7,253 nt of DNA from an uncultured Eubacteriales bacterium (GTDB lineage: Bacteria; Bacillota; Clostridia; Lachnospirales; Anaerotignaceae), in the NCBI GenBank assembly GCA_934256695.1, contig CAKQPE010000108.1, positions 1-7,253 of the forward strand. Reading direction: 5' to 3'. The notes beneath the pieces were generated by a model. That model was not told the DNA's origin and searched no databases. It saw only the letters and a list, made by a program, of their open reading frames with translations. A program made the translations under genes and the position numbers. Of this stretch, positions 1 to 5,664 are shown piece by piece (the stretch's first letter is position 1; each line of letters begins with the position of its first letter).

Positions 1-1366
1 CCTCGCCAAACTCAACTTTTACGTTGATATGTCCGTCTGGCTTTTTGTGGGAAAGCAGTACTACCGTCTCCACATGTCCCGAGTGACAGAACTGATCCAC
101 TGGCTGTGCCGTTCCTTTCTCATACCCATTACTGCAAAGAACCTTCAAATCCCTTGCGAAAGTAGATGGGTCACAAGAAACATATACAACCCTCTTTGGC
201 TGCATTTTTATTATTGTATCCAATACTGCTTCGTCACAGCCTTTCCTCGGTGGGTCAACTACCACAACATCTGCTGTAATTCCTTCTTCATAGAGCTTTG
301 GTATAACTTCTTCGGCAGAACCTGCTATAAACTCGGCATTTGTAATTCCGTTTATTTTTGCATTTCTTTTTGCGTCCTCTATTGCCTGTTCGACTATTTC
401 AACACCTATTACTTTTTTTGCCTTCTGTGCGAGAAAAAGTGAAATCGTGCCTATCCCACAATAAATATCAAATACATTTTCGTTTCCTGTAAGTCCTGCC
501 AACTCCAAAGCCTTGCTGTAAAGCACCTTCGTCTGTATAGGATTAACCTGATAAAAGCTGTTTATTGATATTTCAAACTTTACATCGCCTATATAATCGG
601 TTATAAATCCCTGTCCCCATAAAACCTTCGTTTCCCTCGAAAATATTACGTTTGTATTTTTTGTGTTTATATTCAGAACTATACCTTTAAGGCCTTCAAC
701 CTCGGAAAGTTTTTTAATAAGCTTTTCTTTCTTCGGAATGCTTTTTCCGTTTATAACTATACATATAAGAACCTCTTTTGTAATATATCCTATTCTTGTA
801 ACTATATGTCTTATAAGTCCTTTGCCTGTAGTTTCATTATAAACAGATATATTTTCTTCTCTAATAAACTCCCTTATAAGTCTTATTATTTTATCATTAA
901 GCGGGTGCTGAATAAGACATGACTCAATATCAATTACGTCATGGCTTCTCGGTGCATAAAAACCTATTTCAACACCGTTTTTACCCTCTCTTACCGGAAA
1001 CTGTGCCTTATTTCTGTAATGAAACGGTTTTTCCATTCCTATAGCATCATTCACATCAGCATTTTCAAAGCCGCCTATTCTTTCAAGCACATCTTTAACC
1101 TTTTTTGTTTTAAATTTAAGCTGTTCATCATAGCTTAAATGCTGCAAAGAACAGCCTCCGCAGCGTTTATAAACAGGACATTTCGGCTCAACTCTGTGTT
1201 TGGAAGGTTCTATTATTTCCATAAGTCTGCCGAAGGCAAAGCTTTTATTTACCTTTGTAATACGTACCTTTATTTTTTCACTCGGCAATGCATCTTTTAC
1301 AAAAACCGTAAAACCGTCTATTTTGCCTATTCCTTCTCCTTCATTGCCTATATCCGTTATTTCCAT
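1..1366 (-). CDS. rlmD: 23S rRNA (uracil-5-)-methyltransferase RlmD/RumA, C-terminus cut by window edge
   Basis: SAM-dependent m5U methyltransferase of 23S rRNA (the E. coli RumA target is U1939). 455 residues are visible from ATG 1366 and the frame is still open at base 1. An N-terminal TRAM-like stretch (GNEGEGIGKIDGF, residues 7-19) is followed by the four iron-sulfur cysteines C63, C69, C72 (CxxxxxCGGC) and C150. The methyltransferase core has the SAM loop DIYCGIGT (300-307), VVVVDPPRKG (367-376), catalytic C398 in VSCDP and the general base E433 in HVETVVLLS. Most family members end just after this last motif; this one continues with KPDGHINVKVEFGE and beyond, an extension I recall from other clostridial RlmD proteins. 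It is last in the yhaM operon. ATG 1366 has no good ribosome binding site; a better-placed ATG at 1408 is followed by an in-frame TGA (see findings). G+C is higher in the last 180 bases than in the rest of the gene. Confidence 0.93.
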   Translation of the reverse strand, partial: MEITDIGNEGEGIGKIDGFTVFVKDALPSEKIKVRITKVNKSFAFGRLMEIIEPSKHRVEPKCPVYKRCGGCSLQHLSYDEQLKFKTKKVKDVLERIGGFENADVNDAIGMEKPFHYRNKAQFPVREGKNGVEIGFYAPRSHDVIDIESCLIQHPLNDKIIRLIREFIREENISVYNETTGKGLIRHIVTRIGYITKEVLICIVINGKSIPKKEKLIKKLSEVEGLKGIVLNINTKNTNVIFSRETKVLWGQGFITDYIGDVKFEISINSFYQVNPIQTKVLYSKALELAGLTGNENVFDIYCGIGTISLFLAQKAKKVIGVEIVEQAIEDAKRNAKINGITNAEFIAGSAEEVIPKLYEEGITADVVVVDPPRKGCDEAVLDTIIKMQPKRVVYVSCDPSTFARDLKVLCSNGYEKGTAQPVDQFCHSGHVETVVLLSHKKPDGHINVKVEFGE

Positions 1367-1393
1367 AAAATAATCTTTATTTATTTCAACATG

Positions 1394-1418
1394 TCATATA
1401 TTGTTCATATGTATCCTC
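1394..1418 (-). promoter_or_regulatory. Ribosome binding site and four-codon reading frame before rlmD
   Basis: GAGG (1418-1415) overlaps the stop codon of the upstream gene and lies six bases before ATG 1408. That ATG opens ATG AAC AAT ATA TGA, closing at 1394. It is in frame with rlmD (14 codons upstream of ATG 1366), and the codons between the TGA and ATG 1366 (HVEINKDYF) look like the normal start of a TRAM domain. Either the TGA is a nonsense mutation or read error in the true rlmD start, or this is a tiny leader frame with ribosomes restarting at ATG 1366, 27 bases later. Confidence 0.6.
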
Positions 1419-1983
1419 ATTTCTCGCAAAATTCACACACAGTATCATGGCAGACACAATGTCTGCATTTCAAGTAATCGCCTTTAACCTTAAACTTTTT
1501 GCCGTCAAGCATACTACGCATATCTTTAAGCACATGCATAAGCTCTTTTCTTAATTTTCTTGTATTATATACAGTAAACATATAGTCTTTATACATTAGT
1601 CTGCCATACTTAATTTTTTTCCCATATTCTTCCTCAAGTATGACAAAATATGCTGCCAGCTGCATTAAATCACCCATATGAGGAAGTGGCTCGCTTTTTA
1701 TTGAGCCACTTTTTATTTCTACAGGCATAAGCATATTTTTATTTTGAAATATAAAATCCGGCTTACCCTGTATATCAAATTCTTCTGATTTAAGCAACGT
1801 ACTGTATTCTATAGACTCGACCTTATCATCCGGTCTTGTATCGGAATAAATCATTGTCCAGCCTTTTAACTTAAAAGATGTTTTTTCTTTTTTTATTTCT
1901 TTTTTTAAAAATTTAAATTTTAAAAATATTAAAACTACAATAAATATTACTGTCAAATACCTTATGTCAATTATATTAAACAA
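1417..1983 (-). CDS. Cas4-like PD-(D/E)XK nuclease, catalytic part (second half of a split gene)
   Basis: 188 residues from a TTG at 1983. A hydrophobic segment (residues about 9-25) is followed by a very lysine-rich stretch (KFKFLKKEIKKEKTSFKLK), so the rest is probably cytoplasmic. Then come the RecB/Cas4-type nuclease motifs: GKPD with D76, VEIKSG with E89 and K91, and QLAAY with Q108 and Y112. The C-terminus has a cysteine cluster (C173, C176, C178, C183, C186) like the three C-terminal [4Fe-4S] ligands of Cas4. The first cluster cysteine and the metal-binding His expected of Cas4 are missing here but present in the upstream overlapping frame (1976-2272). The two frames overlap by eight bases. 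Removing one T from the TTTT run at 1982-1985 would join them into one 284-residue protein. AAGG-like sequences just before the TTG could allow separate translation. The fold assignment is from motifs only; the substrate is unknown and no cas1, cas2 or CRISPR array is nearby. Confidence 0.75.
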   Translation of the reverse strand: MFNIIDIRYLTVIFIVVLIFLKFKFLKKEIKKEKTSFKLKGWTMIYSDTRPDDKVESIEYSTLLKSEEFDIQGKPDFIFQNKNMLMPVEIKSGSIKSEPLPHMGDLMQLAAYFVILEEEYGKKIKYGRLMYKDYMFTVYNTRKLRKELMHVLKDMRSMLDGKKFKVKGDYLKCRHCVCHDTVCEFCEK

Positions 1984-2272
1984 AACCTTTTACCTTCATA
2001 AATATTAAAATCAGAACTACAAATACTGCCAATGTCAATATTAATTTAAAAATATTTACGGTTCTGAACTTAACATTGCTGTGATATTCCAGTCCGGAGG
2101 CAAAATTACTCAACCTACTGTCCTTTATTCCCAGTCTTTCGTTTCTTTCTGCCGCAAGTTTTCTAAGTTCTTTTCTGCCGTAAAGTCTTTCATAATACCA
2201 CTGATATGGGCAATAGCAGTATTTATTTATTTCATTTGCCGTAACGGTTCTTTTGCCGTCAAAAAGCTCCAT
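1976..2272 (-). CDS. Cas4-like nuclease, N-terminal Cys/His part with membrane segment (first half of a split gene)
   Basis: 98 residues. The N-terminal INKYCYCPYQWYYERLYG (residues 15-32) matches the Cas4-type opening, in which the cysteine before Pro (C21) is the first iron-sulfur ligand. GLEYH (60-64) resembles the G-x3-H motif that supplies the metal-binding His of PD-(D/E)XK nucleases. The end (about 73-92) is one strongly hydrophobic membrane span, after which the frame stops at TAA 1978-1976. The catalytic Asp, Glu, Lys and Gln are in the next frame (1417-1983), so this half alone should not cut DNA. ATG 2272 lies three bases after the yhaM stop, with CGGAG inside the end of yhaM as its ribosome binding site, so the two are translationally linked. 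It is either the 5' part of a frameshifted gene or a true separate subunit. Confidence 0.7.
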   Translation of the reverse strand: MELFDGKRTVTANEINKYCYCPYQWYYERLYGRKELRKLAAERNERLGIKDSRLSNFASGLEYHSNVKFRTVNIFKLILTLAVFVVLILIFMKVKGFV

Positions 2273-2275
2273 TTT

Positions 2276-3217
2276 TTAATACTCCGTCTTTCTTATATTT
2301 CTCTGCATCATTTTATTGTAACCAACCCATCTTCCCTGGGTACTGTCTCCGTCAATAGCTTCTTCTATCGCCTTTACTTTTGCGTCCATGTTGTCGGCAC
2401 AGTGAAGTATAAACGCCTCTATTGTCTTAGGAAGCTCCGGAGAACCATATTCAAACTCGCCGTGATGAGCAAGTATGCAGTGTTTTATAATACTTTCAAG
2501 CTCTGCCGGAAAACCTTCTATTTTTGCAGCAGCATCATGCACCATTTCTGCACCTATAAATATATGTCCAAGAAGCTGACCGTCATCTGTATATTCGTTT
2601 ATCGGAAACTGTGAAAGCTCATATATTTTTCCTATGTCGTGAAGCATTGCAGAGCATATAAGTATATCTCTGTCAACCCTTTTATATCTATTGCTCATAA
2701 AATCACATATTTCCGTAACGGAAAGCGTATGTTCCAAAAGTCCGCCCAAATATCCGTGATGAAGTGTTCTTGCCGCAGAATGTTTCTTTAAATTATCTGC
2801 AACAGTTTTATTCTTATTAAAAATCTCATCAAGTAGTTTTTTAATATATTTGTTGTCTATTGTATCAATGTAACCAAGAAGTTTTTTGCACATTTCGTTT
2901 GTGTCTTTTTCGGTACTTGGAATATAATCCATAGGATCATATTCACCTTCCTGACTTTTGCGGATACGTCTTATGTTTATCTGCGGTTCATTATTATATA
3001 TAATTACAGTACCGTCTATTTTGATAAAATCGTTTTCTTCAAAACTTTTTATCTCGTTATTTAAATCCCAGACCTTACCGTCAAGAAGTCCTGTTTTATC
3101 CTGAAGTTTAAGAGAATAGTAACTTTTGCCTGCTCTTGATTTAAGAGTCTGCTTTGATTTGCAAAGATAATGTCCGACTACGTTTTCGCCTTCTCTAAGT
3201 TCATTAATATATCTCAA
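2276..3217 (-). CDS. yhaM: 3'-5' exoribonuclease YhaM family (OB fold + HD domain)
   Basis: 313 residues, almost the same length as Bacillus YhaM, a metal-dependent 3'-5' exoribonuclease that trims RNA ends and also acts on single-stranded DNA. An N-terminal OB-fold nucleic-acid binding region (about 10-85; YYSLKLQDKTGLLDGKVWD) is followed by an HD domain with LLEHTLSV (H163), MLHDIGK (H193, D194), H218, AHHGE (H251, H252) and D275 in HCADNMDAK, the expected metal ligands in order. The start is TTG 3217: GAGGTGA (3229-3223) sits five bases before it, and no in-frame ATG lies close by. It is the first gene of the minus-strand operon with the Cas4-like gene and rlmD, which suggests a nucleic-acid housekeeping unit. 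The exact substrate is inferred from the family. Confidence 0.93.
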   Translation of the reverse strand: MRYINELREGENVVGHYLCKSKQTLKSRAGKSYYSLKLQDKTGLLDGKVWDLNNEIKSFEENDFIKIDGTVIIYNNEPQINIRRIRKSQEGEYDPMDYIPSTEKDTNEMCKKLLGYIDTIDNKYIKKLLDEIFNKNKTVADNLKKHSAARTLHHGYLGGLLEHTLSVTEICDFMSNRYKRVDRDILICSAMLHDIGKIYELSQFPINEYTDDGQLLGHIFIGAEMVHDAAAKIEGFPAELESIIKHCILAHHGEFEYGSPELPKTIEAFILHCADNMDAKVKAIEEAIDGDSTQGRWVGYNKMMQRNIRKTEY

Positions 3218-3265
3218 TCAGCTCACCTCGTTAATTTATATTTAATAATATTTTTATACAGATAC

Positions 3266-3296
3266 ATTATACAATATTTTTTATTCTTAAAAACAA
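3266..3296 (-). promoter_or_regulatory. Candidate promoter of the yhaM operon
   Basis: A perfect -10 box TATAAT (3271-3266) reads toward yhaM about 50 bases before its start codon. The best -35 match is TTGTTT (3296-3291) with a long 19-base spacer, so the -35 is weak. Transcription would start near 3259 and give a leader of about 40 bases. No other promoter-like sequence is seen before the downstream operon genes. Confidence 0.5.
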
Positions 3297-3311
3297 AAAA
3301 TATATTTTATT

Positions 3312-3352
3312 TAATAAAAAATTTATGCCGCCAATATTTAATTCGGCGGCAC
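3312..3352 (-). terminator. Rho-independent terminator of the radical SAM gene
   Basis: A perfect seven-bp G+C-rich stem TGCCGCC (3326-3332) / GGCGGCA (3345-3351) encloses a 12-base loop. In the minus direction it is followed at once by TAAATTTTTTAT, a U-rich tract. It lies 22 bases after the radical SAM stop codon, so it ends that transcript and separates it from the yhaM operon, whose promoter lies just beyond. Confidence 0.88.
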
Positions 3353-3373
3353 AATAAATAATTGCTTATTTAA

Positions 3374-4228
3374 TTACTGATATTTTTCAAACTCAACTTC
3401 TTTGTATGCGTCAACGTCAAGCGGAATACCGTATTCGTTCCAGTCGCTCATTATAGCTCCCGTCTGTTTGATTATAATATCATAAAGAACATTTCCGTTT
3501 TCTGTTTCAATAGTGGAGTACGGAAGTGTCTTATGATACTCAACCGTAAGATCTTTATATTTAAACTCGTAACCGCATCTCATTCTGTATGCACCAAGAG
3601 AGCCTGTATATTCAAGGTTTTCATCAAGAATTTTGTATATCTCGTCATTATCTATATCGTAAAGATTTTCCATTGTTGTATTGCTGTAGTTTGCTCTGAG
3701 CTGAACTTTATTTACATATTTAATCATTCTGTCAAAGAAAGCCATAAGTTCATCTTTCGAAAATGTATCGTAAAGAACACAGTTTATTCTTATTAATACA
3801 CCTGTTTTAAGTATTTCACTAAGCATTTCGTCAGAGCATTCGTGAACATATCTTTTAAGATGTCTTGATACATTTACGCCTGTTATTTTGTCTTTGTTTT
3901 TTATTAAAAACTTAGGGAATTCCGCCACAGCACTTGCTGTAAATGCAGGAAATGTTGTGTTTATAAATATTTTATGTGTCGAAGGAATTGCATTTAATAT
4001 AGTCTGAAGTCCTTCAATATCTGCAAAAGGTTCTCCGCCGCTTATTACAAAATCACACTCAGGTGTAATTGAGTCCATAAGTTTAATGCTTTCAAGAATT
4101 TTTTCAAGACTGAAACCTTCCATATCGGCATATTCTTTTTTATTGACACAGAACGGGCAATTATTGTTGCAGTCCCAAGGAACCATCATTGTTACGGTTG
4201 CCCCACCCTCTCTTGTAATGTATTTCAT
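3374..4228 (-). CDS. Radical SAM protein of unknown function
   Basis: 284 residues from ATG 4228. I chose this start because AAAGGAG (4243-4237) lies eight bases before it; an in-frame ATG at 4261 would add 11 residues but has no such site. The radical SAM cluster motif is CNNNCPFC (C20, C24, C27, the canonical Cx3Cx2C) and the SAM-binding motif is ISGGEPF (62-68). IFINTTFP (87-94) and the following strands fit a partial TIM barrel. Few cysteines follow (C58, C131, C150, C218) and they do not form a SPASM or Twitch-like auxiliary cluster. The C-terminal 65 residues (YRMRCGYEFKYKDLTVEYH..., ending TGAIMSDWNEYG) look like a separate beta-rich part that I do not recognise. It stands alone: own promoter candidate, own terminator, no adjacent peptide or cofactor genes. 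I cannot name a substrate. Confidence 0.88.
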   Translation of the reverse strand: MKYITREGGATVTMMVPWDCNNNCPFCVNKKEYADMEGFSLEKILESIKLMDSITPECDFVISGGEPFADIEGLQTILNAIPSTHKIFINTTFPAFTASAVAEFPKFLIKNKDKITGVNVSRHLKRYVHECSDEMLSEILKTGVLIRINCVLYDTFSKDELMAFFDRMIKYVNKVQLRANYSNTTMENLYDIDNDEIYKILDENLEYTGSLGAYRMRCGYEFKYKDLTVEYHKTLPYSTIETENGNVLYDIIIKQTGAIMSDWNEYGIPLDVDAYKEVEFEKYQ

Positions 4229-4322
4229 TAAATTTACTCCTTTCAAACTATATAATTTCATTTAATCAAAATTTATATAAGGCTTTTTCTCTCTTAGGCC
4301 GTTTAAATACATTTTCAAAATA

Positions 4323-4385
4323 CCTTTTAAACAGCATTTTAAAGGATAGAATTTATTCTATCCCTGTTTTAAGATTATAAAACAG
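4323..4385 (-). repeat. Three adjacent inverted repeats in the radical SAM leader
   Basis: In order along the plus strand: CCTTTTAAA / TTTTAAAGG (4323-4345, eight pairs and one mismatch, five-base loop); GGATAGAA / TTCTATCC (4344-4363, eight perfect pairs, four-base loop); CTGTTTTA / TAAAACAG (4364-4385, eight perfect pairs, six-base loop). The first two share GG 4344-4345. AAACAG at 4329-4334 could also pair with CTGTTT at 4364-4369, so competing folds exist. If the promoter at 4415-4443 is used, all three lie in the untranslated leader of the radical SAM mRNA. Confidence 0.65.
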
Positions 4386-4414
4386 AAAATACACACCAAA
4401 AACTTGCCTACTTA

Positions 4415-4443
4415 ATTATACATTAGTATTTTAAAGTACGCAA
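4415..4443 (-). promoter_or_regulatory. Candidate promoter of the radical SAM gene
   Basis: Minus-strand TTGCGT (4443-4438), a 17-base spacer and a perfect -10 TATAAT (4420-4415), with TG directly before the -10. The start point would be near 4407, giving a leader of about 180 bases with the three hairpins. The -35 matches only three of six consensus bases. Confidence 0.45.
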
Positions 4444-4606
4444 CAAAAAATATTTATCATATTCATTATTTGTAATGCGAAATAAACTATCTTTTTTATT
4501 ATACATTAAAAAACCGGAATACACAAATACAAATTTTAAAAATTTATAAAAAATCCCGAAAGTGCCATAGTTATGCCGTAATTTAATGGTTTTAAATCAT
4601 TATCAA

Positions 4607-5482
4607 CTACAATTCTCTGTAGTATTTCTTTGCAAAAGAAATAAACTGCTGCATTTGAGCAGTAATATATCTTTCTTTTTTCCACACTATGCCTATATCT
4701 GTTTTTAAAGGCGGATCTAATTGAATTGCCCTGTATTGCGGAAATTCTCTAATAGCACTGCTATACAAGAAACAGCCTGTTTTCCCGTTTTTGATAAAAT
4801 TAATCATTGTATATAACTGACTTGCCTGCATAACAATATTAGGATGGATTTTATATGTTTCAAATCTGGATTTCAATAAAATATTCTGTACCGAGTCTTT
4901 GTTAAACAAAATAATATCACGGTTATCAAGATCAGCTATAGTGATACTTTCCTTATCCGATAACGGGTGACTTTGAGAAACACAAAATACAAGCTTGTCA
5001 TGTAGCAATACGCAACTGTCCAATCTGTCAATATTATACATTTCCATATTAACCAATGCAATGTCCAATCTGTCCTCCATGACCATATTACAAGCTCTTA
5101 CCGAACCGAATTCCTCTAAAGAAACTTTACATTCAGGATATTTCTGCATATATTGTTCAAGCATATCAGGAAAAATTATTCCACTCAAAATAGGCGGAAT
5201 ACCTATTTTTATAGGCTGTTTTTTATTGCTTTTGCTTAGTTCCAACTGCATATCACTGCAATATTCAAGTATATAAATCGCTTTTTCGTAAAACTTTGCC
5301 CCATCATCTGTCAAGGTAAGCCTGTTGTTTACCCTTGTAAAAAGTGTAATTTTAAATTCTTCCTCTAACTCTTTTATTGCCAATGATATTGCAGGCTGTG
5401 TTACAAATAATTCTTTTGCGGCACTTGTAATGCTGTGACATCTGCAAGTTTCACAAAAATATCTAAGTTGTATAAGTGTCAT
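4607..5482 (-). CDS. LysR-type transcriptional regulator, probable regulator of ttdAB (TtdR-like role)
   Basis: 291 residues, the usual LysR-family size. The winged helix-turn-helix is at residues 1-60: MTLIQLRYFCETC, then SITSAAKELFVTQPAISLAI (18-37) with the typical AA...TQPAIS signature, then LEEEFKITLFTR. The rest (about 88-290) is the two-lobed effector-binding domain (KIGIPPILSG, LDIALVNMEM, LVFCVSQSHPLS). I chose ATG 5482 because AGAGGTGA lies just before it; a TTG at 5500 would add only MLRGEH. It is divergent from ttdA, as E. coli ttdR is from ttdABT, and the inverted repeat at 5519-5543 covers its own promoter. Hence it probably activates ttdAB with tartrate or a related acid as signal and represses itself. 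The regulatory target is inferred from layout; the effector cannot be read from sequence. Confidence 0.92.
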   Translation of the reverse strand: MTLIQLRYFCETCRCHSITSAAKELFVTQPAISLAIKELEEEFKITLFTRVNNRLTLTDDGAKFYEKAIYILEYCSDMQLELSKSNKKQPIKIGIPPILSGIIFPDMLEQYMQKYPECKVSLEEFGSVRACNMVMEDRLDIALVNMEMYNIDRLDSCVLLHDKLVFCVSQSHPLSDKESITIADLDNRDIILFNKDSVQNILLKSRFETYKIHPNIVMQASQLYTMINFIKNGKTGCFLYSSAIREFPQYRAIQLDPPLKTDIGIVWKKERYITAQMQQFISFAKKYYREL

Positions 5483-5513
5483 ATGTTCACCTCTTAACAA
5501 TACTCTTTTTATA

Positions 5514-5543
5514 ATTATATACCATAAAATTTATTTATGGTAT
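5514..5543 (-). promoter_or_regulatory. Candidate promoter of the LysR-type gene, overlapping the operator
   Basis: Minus-strand -10 TATAAT (5519-5514) lies 31 bases before ATG 5482. The 17-base-spaced -35 (TACCAT, 5542-5537) is poor and falls inside the inverted repeat 5519-5543. A regulator bound there would block this promoter, the usual negative autoregulation of LysR genes. Confidence 0.5.
5519..5543. promoter_or_regulatory. Perfect inverted repeat, likely LysR-type operator
   Basis: ATACCATAAA (5519-5528) and TTTATGGTAT (5534-5543) form a perfect 10-bp dyad with a five-base spacer. Inside it is the LysR-box pattern T-N11-A (TAAAATTTATTTA). Its centre (5531) is about 64 bases before the predicted ttdA transcription start (5595), matching the position near -65 at which LysR activators bind tightly. 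Confidence 0.72.
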
Positions 5544-5559
5544 CTTAAAATTCATTAAA

Positions 5560-5588
5560 TAGACAAATATATAATAAGTATATATTAT
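5560..5588 (+). promoter_or_regulatory. Candidate promoter of ttdAB
   Basis: TAGACA (5560-5565, five of six -35 bases), a 17-base spacer and TATTAT (5583-5588, five of six -10 bases) read toward ttdA. Transcription would begin near 5595 and give a leader of about 70 bases. The upstream dyad then sits where a LysR activator would contact RNA polymerase. Confidence 0.65.
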
Positions 5589-5621
5589 TTATTCTGTAAA
5601 AAAAAGAAATTGTTTACATTT

Positions 5622-5639
5622 CGGTATCGGTCAATACCG
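5622..5639. repeat. Second dyad in the ttdA leader
   Basis: CGGTAT (5622-5627) and ATACCG (5634-5639) form a perfect six-bp inverted repeat around CGGTCA. It shares the GGTAT/ATACC half-sites with the upstream operator, but with the two halves in swapped order. It lies about 28-45 bases after the predicted start point and ends ten bases before the ttdA ribosome binding site, so it may be a second regulator site or an RNA hairpin. Confidence 0.5.
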
Positions 5640-5664
5640 TTTAAAATTAATCGGAGGTTTTAAA

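Larger units (their letters stand above)
4262..4606. other. AT-rich intergenic region between lysR-type gene and radical SAM gene
   Basis: 345 bases with no credible coding frame. It holds the end of the LysR-type transcript, a candidate promoter for the radical SAM gene (4415-4443) and three adjacent hairpins (4323-4385). I see no convincing terminator after the LysR-type gene: the sequence just past its stop has short A/T stems only, so read-through into the radical SAM leader is possible. Confidence 0.7.

Noticed and set aside
1394..1396. TGA read as Trp (altered genetic code)
   Set aside because: TGA is the clean stop of the preceding gene and Trp is encoded by TGG throughout; nothing supports reassignment.
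29..1477. Three plus-strand open frames (29-442, 941-1138, 1139-1477)
   Set aside because: They lie opposite rlmD, have no ribosome binding sites and give Phe/Tyr/Cys-rich translations typical of antisense shadow frames.
1976..1990. Programmed +1 frameshift in the Cas4-like gene
   Set aside because: No rare-codon or stop-codon slip site of the known kind at the junction; an indel or separate initiation explains it more simply, though it is not excluded.
1417..2272. CRISPR-Cas locus, because of the Cas4-like gene
   Set aside because: No regularly spaced repeats and no cas1, cas2 or effector gene in the window; the neighbours are RNA-processing genes.
4280..4301. GGC…GCC as a terminator or attenuator just before the radical SAM gene
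   Set aside because: Only three pairs with a loop of about 14 bases and no proper U tract.
4545..4606. Terminator of the LysR-type gene
   Set aside because: A U-rich stretch exists (minus strand near 4550) but the preceding stem has only three or four pairs with a mismatch, so it is not reported.
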